From Hymenobacter setariae (lineage in GTDB: Bacteria; Bacteroidota; Bacteroidia; Cytophagales; Hymenobacteraceae): DNA of 64,000 nucleotides. This document shows positions 55,325-63,997 of the stretch, piece after piece. Numbering within the stretch: position 1 is the stretch's first letter; every line of letters begins with the position of its first letter. A model generated the notes under the pieces. That model was not told where the DNA came from, did no database searches, and saw only the letters and a list, made by a program, of their open reading frames with translations. Made by a program: the position numbers and the translations under genes. The stretch spans positions 478,129-542,128 of the forward strand of contig NZ_VMRJ01000001.1 of assembly GCF_007713685.1 (NCBI RefSeq). The letters are read 5' to 3'.

Positions 55325-56605
55325 CTAGACGCACACCAGCACGGGTTTCTGGCCAGTACCCGCAGGAGCTGCCGCCGCCGCCGACCCCGTTTCGCGCAGC
55401 AGCAAACTCGCCAAAATGGCTAGGCTGGTGCACGCTATCCAAAACAGGCCGCCCTCCTGGAAGTGCGCGCTGGGGTCAGCCGTATGGCCCAGGCTCTGGC
55501 CGTAGAAGCGGGCAAAGAGCGGCCCCAGCAGCGCCGATACGCCGAAGGTCAGGAAGTTCATGGCCCCGGTGGCGCTGCCTTTCACGTGGTCGGGGTTGGC
55601 TTCTTTGATGATGGAATACGGAATCATGGCCGCGCCTGAGGCGACGCCAAACAGCAGCAAACTGAGGTAGAGCGGCAGCAGCGTGGGCAGAAAAAGTTGC
55701 TGCAAGCCTATCAGGACCATACCACTGGCTCCTAGCAGCAGCGCCGGCTTGCGGCGGCCTAGGCGGTCGGCGAGCCACCCTAGGGCAGGGCAGCCCACTA
55801 CCCAGCCCAGCGGCACCATCGAGCAGGCCCAGGTGGCGGCGGCGTAGCTCATTTGCTGGTCTTGCTGCAAGGCGGCCACGCCCCAGTTCATGGCAAAAAT
55901 GGTGGTGGGCGCAAACAGCAGGCCCGCTACCAACCCGCACAAATACGACTGCGGATTGCTAAACACGATTTTGTAGGGTGCCAGCAGGCCGCCTTGCGCC
56001 GCGGGCTGCTGGGCCTGGGTGCGGGCATCGTTGGGGGTAATGAAGTACAGCGCCATGCCAGTGGCTAGGTTGGCCAGGCCCATCAGCACCCAAAACAGGC
56101 GCACATCGAACCCGTGGTGAATGAGTGGGCCCACCGCCGACTGGCCCAGCGCGCCGCCCAGCATACCTAGGCACTGCGTGGCGCCGATGGCCGTGGCCAA
56201 CGACCGCGCCTGAAACCCGCGCGAAGCCAGATACACCGAGCCCGTGAAGGCAAACGCCGAGCCCGCGCCTTGTAGCAGCCGGCCGCTGTTGCCGGCCGTC
56301 GCGCCGGGCAGCGCAAATAGCAGGCAGCCCAGCGCCACAATAGCAATGCCGGCCGGCAGCGCGTACTTGGCGCCGGTGCGGTCGAGCGCAACGCCGGCTA
56401 CTAGCCCCGCTACCGAATAAGTGTAGTAGTACGTGCCTAGAATGGCCCCCACCCCCACCGTATCGACCCCAAACGTGCGCGCCAGCTCGGGTATCATCAC
56501 CGCCGGCCCCGACCGCACCGCATACTCCAGAAAGTAAAAAAGGAGCGAAAACACCCACGCGATTACGTAGGGCCGGGTGCGGGCAGCGCTAGTGCTATTT
56601 TCCAT
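55325..56605 (-). CDS. MFS transporter
   Basis: A 426-aa major facilitator with twelve membrane helices. It starts with SLLFYFLEYAVRSGPAVMIPELARTFGV, includes YTYSVAGLVAGVALDRTGAKYAL (helix 2 and loop) and in the second half GWLADRLGRRKPALL and KGSATGAMNFLTFGVSALLGP. The organisation is like sugar-acid or organic-anion symporters (ACS family). The start is ATG 56605. No catabolic gene is adjacent, so the substrate is open. Confidence 0.88.
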   Translation of the reverse strand: MENSTSAARTRPYVIAWVFSLLFYFLEYAVRSGPAVMIPELARTFGVDTVGVGAILGTYYYTYSVAGLVAGVALDRTGAKYALPAGIAIVALGCLLFALPGATAGNSGRLLQGAGSAFAFTGSVYLASRGFQARSLATAIGATQCLGMLGGALGQSAVGPLIHHGFDVRLFWVLMGLANLATGMALYFITPNDARTQAQQPAAQGGLLAPYKIVFSNPQSYLCGLVAGLLFAPTTIFAMNWGVAALQQDQQMSYAAATWACSMVPLGWVVGCPALGWLADRLGRRKPALLLGASGMVLIGLQQLFLPTLLPLYLSLLLFGVASGAAMIPYSIIKEANPDHVKGSATGAMNFLTFGVSALLGPLFARFYGQSLGHTADPSAHFQEGGLFWIACTSLAILASLLLRETGSAAAAAPAGTGQKPVLVCV

Positions 56606-56798
56606 TTTGAGCAGGCTTATAAGTTACCAGAACTGCCGACGCACGCTAAAGGTTGGCCTGACCAATGCGGCACTCTATGTTGGCCGGGCTTATACGTAGC
56701 CGCATTTAGGGGCCCTAGGGCGCCTAAACTGGCGCGGTGGGCCGAGCGCCCCGCTCGCGCTAGCCGGCTTACTCGCAGTTCTCTGCCTAAGTTCGCCT

Positions 56799-57608
56799 AT
56801 GCGTCTTACTACCCACCTAGCCCTCGCCACTACCCTCCTACTCGGCCACCGCACTGCCACCGCCCAAACCAGCCCTGCGGCGGTGTGGAACAACAAGCAA
56901 TGCGCCGTGGTGCTCACCTACGACGATGCCGTAGATGTAGACCTAGACAATGCCGTGCCAGCCCTAGACTCCCTCCACCTGCGGGGCACCTTTTACCTCA
57001 TCGGCTCGGCACCGGCCCTGAGCAAGCGCCTGCCCGAGTGGCGCAAGGCCGCCCAGCGCGGGCACGAGCTCGGCAACCACGCCCTGATACACCCCTGCGA
57101 CGGTAGCCTGCCCGGCCGCAGCTTCGTGACGCCCGACAACGACCTCAGCAAGTACACGGTGAGCCGGGCCGTGAGTGAAATCCGCGCCATGAATACGCTG
57201 CTCAACGCCATCGACGGCAAAACGGCGCGCACCTTCGCCTACCCCTGCGGCGACCGCCAGATTGGCGGCGTCCGTTTCTACGACCAGCTCAAAACTGACT
57301 TCGTGGCCGCCCGCGGCGTCACGAGCGGCTTGCAAACGGCCGCGCAGGTGCAGCTCGACAATGTGGACAGCTACATGATTAATGGCCAAAACGGCAAATA
57401 CTTGATTGACCTCGTGAAGCAGGCGCAGCAATCGCACACGCTGCTGGTGTTTCTGTTTCACGGCGTAGGCGGCGGCCATTCGCTCAACGTGGACCTAGGC
57501 GCGCACCGCCAGCTGCTACGCTACCTCAAGGCGCACGAAAAAGACATCTACATCGCGCCGATGGTGGAGGTAGCGCAAAAAATCAGGGCGGCCCAGCAGG
57601 GGAAGTAG
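56799..57608 (+). CDS. Exported polysaccharide deacetylase (NodB fold)
   Basis: A 269-aa secreted CE4-type enzyme. A signal peptide (about 1-22) precedes the NodB barrel. Motif 1 is LTYDDA (Asp-Asp of the metal site), motif 2 is GNHALIHP (HxxxH), and the third motif is near FAYPCGDRQ. A late FLFHGVGGG is motif 5-like with His. It probably deacetylates peptidoglycan or an exopolysaccharide. The start is ATG 56799. It converges with the HAD gene, with an 18-bp gap. Confidence 0.9.
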   Translation: MRLTTHLALATTLLLGHRTATAQTSPAAVWNNKQCAVVLTYDDAVDVDLDNAVPALDSLHLRGTFYLIGSAPALSKRLPEWRKAAQRGHELGNHALIHPCDGSLPGRSFVTPDNDLSKYTVSRAVSEIRAMNTLLNAIDGKTARTFAYPCGDRQIGGVRFYDQLKTDFVAARGVTSGLQTAAQVQLDNVDSYMINGQNGKYLIDLVKQAQQSHTLLVFLFHGVGGGHSLNVDLGAHRQLLRYLKAHEKDIYIAPMVEVAQKIRAAQQGK

Positions 57609-57626
57609 CCGGGCTTTTGGCACCAC

Positions 57627-58310
57627 CTAGGGCAGCAAATCGAGCACTTCGGCCAAGTGGCTTATTTTCTGAAAATCAATCCCAACCAGCTCGCTGTCAG
57701 CTACCATCTCGTGTACCCAAGTAGCGTGGTAGGGCACGTGGATGGCCCGGTAGCCCAGGCGCGCCACGGGCAGCACATCAGACTTGAGCGAGTTGCCAAT
57801 CATCACGAAGTTTTCGGGCGTGGCGTGGTGGCGCCGGAAGAGCCGCTGGTAGGTGGGCTCGTCTTTTTCACTCACCACTTCCACGTGGTCAAACAAGTCG
57901 CCGAGGCCCGAGCGGGCCAGCTTGCTTTCCTGGTCGAAAAGGTCGCCCTTGGTGAGCAGCATCAGGTGGTGGCCACGCAGGCGCAGGGCGGGCAGCACCT
58001 CGGCCACGCCCGGCAGCAGCTCAATGCGAAAGCGCAGCAAATCCTTACCTAGGTCGAGCAGTTGCTGAATATCGGCGCTCGTCACGGCCCCATTGGTGAG
58101 TTGGATGGCGGTTTCTATTAGCGAGAGCGTCAGGGCTTTGGCACCGTAGCCATACAGCGCCATGTTGCGCCGCTGCACAGCGTAGAGCTGCGGGTGCAGC
58201 GTGGCGGGGTCGCCGCAGTGAGCCAAGATGTTGAAGAACGCGGCCTCTACCTCATCAAAGTGCGGCTGATTGGGCCACAGGGTATCGTCGGCGTCGAAGG
58301 CAATGAGCAT
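57627..58310 (-). CDS. HAD-family phosphatase
   Basis: A 227-aa HAD hydrolase. Motif I is FDADDTLW (residues 4-11, nucleophile Asp); LLTKGD carries motif II Thr/Lys; and FVMIGNSLKSDV holds the motif III/IV Asp. A helical cap lies between about 20 and 90. It is most like the phosphoglycolate or haloacid dehalogenase-type phosphatases; the substrate is unknown. The start is ATG 58310. Confidence 0.9.
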   Translation of the reverse strand: MLIAFDADDTLWPNQPHFDEVEAAFFNILAHCGDPATLHPQLYAVQRRNMALYGYGAKALTLSLIETAIQLTNGAVTSADIQQLLDLGKDLLRFRIELLPGVAEVLPALRLRGHHLMLLTKGDLFDQESKLARSGLGDLFDHVEVVSEKDEPTYQRLFRRHHATPENFVMIGNSLKSDVLPVARLGYRAIHVPYHATWVHEMVADSELVGIDFQKISHLAEVLDLLP

Positions 58311-58426
58311 TACAGGTATAGGTTAGCAACTAGCAGGTAGCAGGCCCCAGCGCGGCGCGACTGCACAACAAAGAACGAAACAGAACCCGCGAAAACCGGT
58401 CACCGGCGCTGCCGACCTTTGCCGCT

Positions 58427-59053
58427 ATGAAACACCTGCTGAACCTAGCCGACTGGAACCGGCGCGAACATTTCGAGTTTTTCTCCTGCTTCGAGGAGCC
58501 CTTCTTTGGGTTGGTGGCAAACGTCGATTGCACCTCTGCCCTGGCCGAAGCCAAGCGCCTAGGGGTACCATTTTTTCTGTACTACCTCTACCAAGCGTTG
58601 CAGGCCGTCAACCAGGTAGAAGCGCTGCGCTACCGCATCGAAGACGGGCAAGTGTACACCTACGACCGCATTCACGCCTCGGCCACCATCGGGCGGCCCG
58701 ACCATACGTTTGGCTTTTCCTTTATCGAGCTGCACGACGACCTAGGGGCTTTTGTGCAAGCCGCCAAAGCCGAAATAGCGGCCATGCAGGCCAGCCCAGG
58801 CTTGTGCCTGAGCTCCAATACCGCCCGGCTCGATGTCATTCACTTTTCGGCTATTCCGTGGGTGCGCTTCAGCGGCCTCACCCACGCCCGCAGCTTTTCG
58901 CACCCCGACAGCATGCCCAAGATTTCGGTGGGCCAAACCTATCAGGAAGGCGCCGCTACGCTCATGCCCGTGTCGGTAAACGTGCACCACGGCCTGGCCG
59001 ATGGCTACCACGTAGGGCTGTTTCTGGATGAGTTTCAGCGGCGGCTGGGCTAG
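58427..59053 (+). CDS. CAT-type (chloramphenicol acetyltransferase-like) protein
   Basis: A 208-aa acetyltransferase of the type A CAT fold, which works as a trimer using acetyl-CoA. The C-terminal signature HHGLADGYHVGLF (HHxxxDG, catalytic His first in the motif at about 189) is intact. The N-terminal half has WNRREHFEFFSCFEEPFFG, matching CAT proteins. Whether it acetylates chloramphenicol or another substrate is not known; many chromosomal homologues in Bacteroidota do not confer resistance. A long hairpin follows 10 bp after the stop. Confidence 0.9.
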   Translation: MKHLLNLADWNRREHFEFFSCFEEPFFGLVANVDCTSALAEAKRLGVPFFLYYLYQALQAVNQVEALRYRIEDGQVYTYDRIHASATIGRPDHTFGFSFIELHDDLGAFVQAAKAEIAAMQASPGLCLSSNTARLDVIHFSAIPWVRFSGLTHARSFSHPDSMPKISVGQTYQEGAATLMPVSVNVHHGLADGYHVGLFLDEFQRRLG

Positions 59054-59062
59054 GTATCTCCG

Positions 59063-59108
59063 GTGGGTCTTACCACCCGAGCACCAGTGCTTGGGTGGTA
59101 AGACCCAC
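59063..59108. terminator. Hairpin after the CAT-type gene
   Basis: A perfect 16-bp inverted repeat, 59063-59078 with 59093-59108, extends inward with AGCAC/GTGCT. No T run follows, so it may be a terminator or another structural repeat. Confidence 0.6.
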
Positions 59109-59202
59109 GCTGGCAGCAAGCACTTACCTAGGGCAGCCTTGCGGGCGTGGCCGGTGCTACTGCTGCTTGGCGCACTATGCGCCCTAGTAGTATTTTAGGC
59201 AC

Positions 59203-60315
59203 ATGAAAAGTGGTTTTTTGTATACCGCTAGCTTACTTCTGCTGGCGGAGGCGGCACATGCCCAAGCGCCTTCGCTGGCCGGCGCCTGGCAGGGGGTAGA
59301 AACCTTGGCCGATGACCCACGCTATTGGCCAGTAGTGCTGCGCCTACAAGGCACTGACAACAACCTATTTGGCGTACTGTACCAAGAAGTAGGCGGGCAG
59401 GATTACATCACCGTCAACTTCCAGATGAAAGGCACCCGCACGGCTAATAGCTTGCAGCTCACCCACGTGCGCAAGCTAAGCGAAACCGGGCAGACGCCTA
59501 ACAGTTACTGGTGCGCGGGGGCCATCACCTTCACCTACGACGCCGCCCAGGAAAAGCTGACTGGCCACGCCACCTACCGCCCCGTGCACGACTGCGACAC
59601 TGGCGATTTTACTTTTTACCGCGTCAAGCTCAAGTCGGCTGCTACCGTCACGGCGGGCGCGCTCAGCACGCTGCGCGTGTCGGGCCGCGATGTGCGCTGG
59701 TTTGCCGACGCCGAGCTAAAGCAGCCCGTGAACACGGGCAATACTTACCGCACCAAGCTCACCAAAGCCACCACTTTTTACCTTACCCAGGGCTACTATC
59801 CCAGCGCCGAAAGTCCCGTAGTGCCCATCACCATTCAGGTAGTGGGTGCCACCAAAACGCGCCGGTCTGCGCCGCCCGCAGCCCCGGCGCCCCCGCCTCC
59901 GCCCCCACCAGCATCGGTCGACTCACTGCCCGCCGCTGCCCCCTCGGCGCCGCCGGTAGCGGCGGTCCCGCCGGCGCCCGCCGCGCCCGCTCCCGTGGTG
60001 CTGCCTAAGGTGCTCTTTAAGCTGGGCAAAGCTGAACTACTGCCCGAGTCGAGCCCGGCCCTGGATAAGCTGGCGGCCGATTTGCGGGCCAATCCGGCGC
60101 TGCGCCTGCGCGTGGCGGGCCACACCGACCGCATCGGCGAGCCGGGCAAAAACCAAGTGCTCTCGGAGCAGCGTGCCACGGCCGTAAAGGCCTACCTAGT
60201 AAAAGCCGGCGTGGCCGCCGCTCGCCTCGAAACCATCGGCTACGGCGACAGCCGCCCGCTCTACCCCTCGCCCGATGTGCGCAACCGCCGCGTGGAGGTC
60301 GAGCAGCTACCCTAG
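59203..60315 (+). CDS. Exported OmpA-family protein
   Basis: A 370-aa exported protein. The signal peptide ends near residue 20 (AHAQ). A beta-rich N-terminal domain of lipocalin-like character (about 25-210) begins GAWQGVETLADD and includes DYITVNFQMKG. A Pro/Ala-rich linker (about 218-270) with PPPPPPP follows, and then a C-terminal OmpA peptidoglycan-binding domain (about 275-370) with LRVAGHTDRIGEPGKN and NRRVEVEQLP. It anchors a beta-domain to the cell wall. The start is ATG 59203. Confidence 0.9.
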   Translation: MKSGFLYTASLLLLAEAAHAQAPSLAGAWQGVETLADDPRYWPVVLRLQGTDNNLFGVLYQEVGGQDYITVNFQMKGTRTANSLQLTHVRKLSETGQTPNSYWCAGAITFTYDAAQEKLTGHATYRPVHDCDTGDFTFYRVKLKSAATVTAGALSTLRVSGRDVRWFADAELKQPVNTGNTYRTKLTKATTFYLTQGYYPSAESPVVPITIQVVGATKTRRSAPPAAPAPPPPPPPASVDSLPAAAPSAPPVAAVPPAPAAPAPVVLPKVLFKLGKAELLPESSPALDKLAADLRANPALRLRVAGHTDRIGEPGKNQVLSEQRATAVKAYLVKAGVAAARLETIGYGDSRPLYPSPDVRNRRVEVEQLP

Positions 60316-60329
60316 GGCCGGGCGGCGCG

Positions 60330-60337
60330 TATTTTTG
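60330..60337 (+). promoter_or_regulatory. TAnnTTTG -7 box for the downstream gene
   Basis: TATTTTTG lies 11 bp before the ATG at 60349, so the leader would be very short. Confidence 0.5.
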
Positions 60338-60348
60338 TAGCCTTCCTC

Positions 60349-61443
60349 ATGGCCGACGACTTTCGCGCTTCCCTCCTAGCCCAACTCATCGCCCGCATTG
60401 CGGCGCTGCAAGCTACTGGCGACCAGTATTACCCAGCAGGCTTATTCCCGAGCTTGCGCTGGAAGAAGGCGCTGGGCTACCGGCGCCTCGACACGAACGG
60501 CTTTTTCACGTCGCTCATCGTGTTTACGCTGCGCGAAATGCGGGCGCATCTGCCCGCGGCGAGCCAAGTGGTGGTAGATGACATTGCGACTAAAGCGCTG
60601 GCTATCTATCCGCTGTACCAAAGCAAGAGCGGGCAGGCCACTTATAACTTCTACCCGCCCCGGCCCAAGCAGCACTTTCCGCATGGCTACTTGCTGCACC
60701 GCACCCGGCACTTTGCGGCCCCCGACGACCTCGACTCGACCTCGCTAGCGTATTTGAGCAACCCGCGCTCCGACGCCGAAAACCGCTGGCTCAAAGCCAA
60801 ACTACAAGCCCACGCCAACACCGTGAAGGGCTGGGCCGCCACCGGCCCTAGGGCGTTTCGGCGCAAGAAAGTTTACTCGGCCTGGTTTGGCGAGCGCATG
60901 CCCATTGACATGGATGCCAGCACCTTGTCTAATGGCATGCTGTGGGCCGTGCGCACAGGGTTGCCGCTCAATGAGTTTGATGAGGACAGCTTGGCTTTCA
61001 TCAACTGGACCATCGCTTCGGGCGAATATCGCCGCCGCCCGCTCGATGTATCGGCCTACTATGCCACGGCGCCACTCATCGCCTACCACGTGGGGCGCCT
61101 GCTCGCCGAGGCCGAGCTACCGCAGCTAGCCGAGGCCCGCGCCACCCTGCGCCGCGACTTGCCGCAGCTGTTGGCTACCGCACCGGCCTTCATGGATAAA
61201 ATACTGCTGGCCAGCACCCTTTTGCGCCTAGGTGAGCAACCTACCCCTCTGCTCGACCCCGCCTGGTCGCTGGCCGAGCTAGAACAACGCAGCCGCGGCC
61301 TCTACTTCTGCATTGCGCCGCTGCTCAACTACTACCCCCAAACGCGCTGGCTAGCACGCTGGCGCCTCAGCCAGATTGACTGGGAATGCCCCGCCCACTC
61401 GCTAGCGCTGGTGGCCGAGTACGTGGCCCTAGGTGGCAGGTAA
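60349..61443 (+). CDS. Uncharacterised helical protein
   Basis: A 364-aa soluble protein without a signal peptide and without a motif I recognise. It is largely helical, with aromatic and charged patches (NFYPPRPKQHFPHGYLLHRTRHFAAPDD, MPIDMDASTLSNGMLWAVRT, EYRRRPLDVSAYYATAPLIAYHVGRLL). A repeated helix pattern resembles an alpha/alpha toroid, such as a prenyltransferase or unsaturated glucuronyl hydrolase-type fold, but no catalytic residues could be assigned. The start is ATG 60349, with its own -7 box. It is of unknown function. Confidence 0.6.
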   Translation: MADDFRASLLAQLIARIAALQATGDQYYPAGLFPSLRWKKALGYRRLDTNGFFTSLIVFTLREMRAHLPAASQVVVDDIATKALAIYPLYQSKSGQATYNFYPPRPKQHFPHGYLLHRTRHFAAPDDLDSTSLAYLSNPRSDAENRWLKAKLQAHANTVKGWAATGPRAFRRKKVYSAWFGERMPIDMDASTLSNGMLWAVRTGLPLNEFDEDSLAFINWTIASGEYRRRPLDVSAYYATAPLIAYHVGRLLAEAELPQLAEARATLRRDLPQLLATAPAFMDKILLASTLLRLGEQPTPLLDPAWSLAELEQRSRGLYFCIAPLLNYYPQTRWLARWRLSQIDWECPAHSLALVAEYVALGGR

Positions 61444-61512
61444 GTAGCTATTGGCCTTTGGCTATTGACTGTTAGTTACCAGACTTGTTCTTAAAATTAT
61501 TTTTTATAACCT

Positions 61513-61616
61513 CGAGTCATGCAGAGCGCAGCGAAGCATCTCGCGTGGCGCAGTAAAACCATACACCTAGGTTTACTGCGCCACGCGAGATGCTTCGCTG
61601 CGCTCTGCATGACTCG
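61513..61616. repeat. REP-like 47-bp inverted repeat
   Basis: The arms 61513-61560 and 61570-61616 are complementary except for one extra A in the left arm, with a 9-nt loop. The core TCATGCAGAG..GCGAAGCATCT resembles the hairpin at 17118-17218. It lies between convergent genes. Confidence 0.9.
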
Positions 61617-61661
61617 GGCTCTCTTTCTGCTTATCTTAGGAACGGGTCTACTAGCTCACGG

Positions 61662-62528
61662 CTAACAGGTAACAAACACTTGCTGGCTAAGCGCCTGTGC
61701 TTGTTGAAACGCTGCCTTATCAATGCTTAGCGGCTCTCCCTGCGTTTCCAAAAACGCTAGCAGGTTTTCGGTAGCCAAGTTGCCGGTGAGCGTGTCGGCC
61801 GCCATGGGGCAGCCACCAATGCCACCTAGGGCGCTGTCGAAGCGGCGGCAGCCGGCCTCGTAGGCGGCCTGCACATTAGCTTGCCAGGTAGTCGGCGTGG
61901 TATGCAGGTGCGCCCCAAACTCGATTTGTGGAAAAGCCGGAATCAACTCCTTGAATAGGGGCGCAATAAGTGCGGGCGTGGCCGCCCCGATGGTATCGGA
62001 CAGGGCCACGATGCGGATGCCCAGCGCCGCTAGCTCGGCTGTGAAGTCGGCCACCAGGGCAGGGCTCCAGGGGTCGCCGTAGGGGTTGCCGAAGCCCATG
62101 GAGAGGTACACGACCAGCGTTTTGCCGCGGCTCTCGCAAAGGGCGTGCATGGCGGCCACGTCGGCGCGGGCCTGGGGTAGGGTTTGGTTGGTATTGCGGC
62201 GCTGGAAGGTTTCGCTTACTGACAGCGGAAAGCCTAGGTAGCTGATTTCGGGGTAGCTGGCGGCCTGCTCGGCCCCGCGCTGGTTGGCCACAATGGCTAG
62301 CAGCTTAGTGCGCGTGCGGCTGAGGTCGAGGCCAGCCAACACCTCGGCCGTATCGCGCAGCTGCGGAATAGCCTTGGGCGACACGAACGAGCCAAAATCG
62401 AGCACGTCGAAGCCCACTGCCAACAGCTGTTGGAGGTAGGCCGTTTTGGTGGCCGTCGGAATAAAATCGGCGAGGCCCTGCATGGCATCGCGGGGGCACT
62501 CGGTGAGCACTAAAGGAGACGGAGACAC
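61662..62528 (-). CDS. HMG-CoA-lyase-like (HMGL family) enzyme
   Basis: A 288-aa TIM-barrel enzyme that cleaves HMG-CoA to acetoacetate and acetyl-CoA in leucine breakdown. The active-site pieces are TECPRDAMQG near the N-terminus (Arg-Asp), the metal-binding HLHTTP (His-x-His) and GGIGGCPMA (catalytic Cys). GTG 62528 is chosen because a TACTTTTG box lies 30 bp upstream; a TTG at 62570 is the alternative. No other leucine-pathway gene is adjacent, so a related HMGL-family reaction is possible. Confidence 0.88.
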   Translation of the reverse strand: MSPSPLVLTECPRDAMQGLADFIPTATKTAYLQQLLAVGFDVLDFGSFVSPKAIPQLRDTAEVLAGLDLSRTRTKLLAIVANQRGAEQAASYPEISYLGFPLSVSETFQRRNTNQTLPQARADVAAMHALCESRGKTLVVYLSMGFGNPYGDPWSPALVADFTAELAALGIRIVALSDTIGAATPALIAPLFKELIPAFPQIEFGAHLHTTPTTWQANVQAAYEAGCRRFDSALGGIGGCPMAADTLTGNLATENLLAFLETQGEPLSIDKAAFQQAQALSQQVFVTC

Positions 62529-62557
62529 GGGTGGGAAGCTAGGTGAGTATAGGGCCG

Positions 62558-62565
62558 CAAAAGTA
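62558..62565 (-). promoter_or_regulatory. TAnnTTTG -7 box for the HMG-CoA-lyase-like gene
   Basis: The minus strand reads TACTTTTG, 30 bp upstream of the GTG at 62528, supporting that start. Confidence 0.55.
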
Positions 62566-62632
62566 GGCAAGGCGCCCGCCGTGGCGGCCAGCTTTTCCCG
62601 AACTTGCCCGCGGCGGCGCGTGTTGGGTCGCT

Positions 62633-63997
62633 ATGCCCTTTTCGTTACCTACCGCCTTCGGCACGCGCCGGGTTGGCGGCTTGCTGCTAGCGTTGCTAGT
62701 AGTCCTCAGCAGCTGCAGCACGTCGCAAACGCTGACCACGCTGTTTCAAAAAACCACTCCGCACGAAGACTACGCCCGGGCCCTCGACCGGGCTGGACTA
62801 CGCGACGCCGCCCTAGGGCAGCGCTGGCGAGCCGCCGCCGACCAAGCCCTGCGCGACTCGCTGGTAGTGTCGCTGCCCGTGCTCGAAACCGGGTTCTTTC
62901 GGGCCGACCAGCCCACGGCTGCTAGCTACCGCTACCAGGTGGTGGCCGGCGAACAGGTGCACGTGCGCCTAAGCTTGCAGCCGGGCGTGGCCCCAGCCCG
63001 CGTGTTTGTCGATGCTTTTGCCCCCGCGCCCGGCCAGCAGCCCGAGCTCGTGAAGTGGACGGCCACCGACACCACGGCCGGCACCCTCGACCTGCGCTAC
63101 CGCGTCGAGGCCAGTGGGCAGCACCTGCTGCGCGTGCAAGCCGAGCTGCTGGCAGCCGGGCGCTACACCCTGCGCCTGTGGCGCGAGCCTAGCCTAAGCA
63201 ATTTTCCGGTGCGTGGGCGCGGCGACCAGGCCGTGGGCAGCTTCTGGGGCGCCGAGCGCGACGGCGGGGCCCGCCGCCACGAGGGCATCGACATCTTTGC
63301 GCCGCGCGGCACGCCCGCCGTGGCGGCCGCGGCCGGGGTTATCACGCGGGTCGGTGACACCAAAATAGGAGGCCGCGTGGTGTGGCTGCTCGATGCCGCC
63401 ACCGGCCAGCACCTCTACTACGCCCACCTCGACCGCCAACTGGTGCAGGCGGGCCAGCACGTGCGCCCCGGCGATACCCTAGGGCTGGTGGGCAACACTG
63501 GCAATGCCCGCACTACGGTACCGCACCTGCACTTTGGCATCTACCAGAGCGGCCGCGGCGCCGTAGACCCCTGGCCCTACCTGCACCGCGCCGACCCCGT
63601 GCCGGCGGCCCTGCCCGTCTCGGCCGGCGAGTACCTAGGGCAGTGGGTGCGGCCCCGCAGCACCAAGCCCGACAAGCAACTCAAGCTAGCTGGCCTCCGC
63701 AATGAGCCATTAGCTAGCAGCACGCCCCTGCGTGTGCTGGGCCAGCAGCGCGAGCGCCTGCGGGTAGAGCTGCCCGATGGCCGCCGCGGCTACGTGGCTA
63801 CCCGTGGCGTAGCCGCAGCGCAGCCCCTACGCCGCCTCACGCTGCCCGCCGAGGTCGAGATTCAGGCTCAGCCGGCACCCGTGGCGGCTGCGCTGGGCGC
63901 CTGGCCGGCGCGCACGCCCGTGGTAGTGCTGGGCCGCGCGAGTGGCTACGCGCTCCTACGCGGCCCAGCCGGGCAGGAGGGCTGGGCCCGCATCTAA
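62633..63997 (+). CDS. M23-family metallopeptidase lipoprotein
   Basis: A 454-aa exported peptidoglycan hydrolase. A lipoprotein signal leads to about Cys28 (LSSC). A beta-rich N-terminal region (about 75-190) precedes the M23 domain (about 200-330). Zinc ligands are in HEGIDIF (His, Asp) and HLHFG (His). The C-terminal part (about 365-454) looks like two SH3-like modules (LRVELPDGRRGYVATRG and ALLRGPAGQEGWARI). It is complete, with stop TAA at 63995. It probably cuts cell-wall cross-links at the outer membrane side. Confidence 0.92.
   Translation: MPFSLPTAFGTRRVGGLLLALLVVLSSCSTSQTLTTLFQKTTPHEDYARALDRAGLRDAALGQRWRAAADQALRDSLVVSLPVLETGFFRADQPTAASYRYQVVAGEQVHVRLSLQPGVAPARVFVDAFAPAPGQQPELVKWTATDTTAGTLDLRYRVEASGQHLLRVQAELLAAGRYTLRLWREPSLSNFPVRGRGDQAVGSFWGAERDGGARRHEGIDIFAPRGTPAVAAAAGVITRVGDTKIGGRVVWLLDAATGQHLYYAHLDRQLVQAGQHVRPGDTLGLVGNTGNARTTVPHLHFGIYQSGRGAVDPWPYLHRADPVPAALPVSAGEYLGQWVRPRSTKPDKQLKLAGLRNEPLASSTPLRVLGQQRERLRVELPDGRRGYVATRGVAAAQPLRRLTLPAEVEIQAQPAPVAAALGAWPARTPVVVLGRASGYALLRGPAGQEGWARI

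Noticed and set aside
58427..59053. Treating the CAT-like gene as an antibiotic-resistance gene
   Set aside because: The catalytic motif is intact, but chromosomal CAT-fold proteins in this phylum often act on other substrates and there is no mobile element nearby.
59870..60000. Pro/Ala-rich low-complexity stretch, suspected repeat
   Set aside because: It is the linker of the OmpA-family protein, coded by varied Pro and Ala codons, not a DNA repeat.
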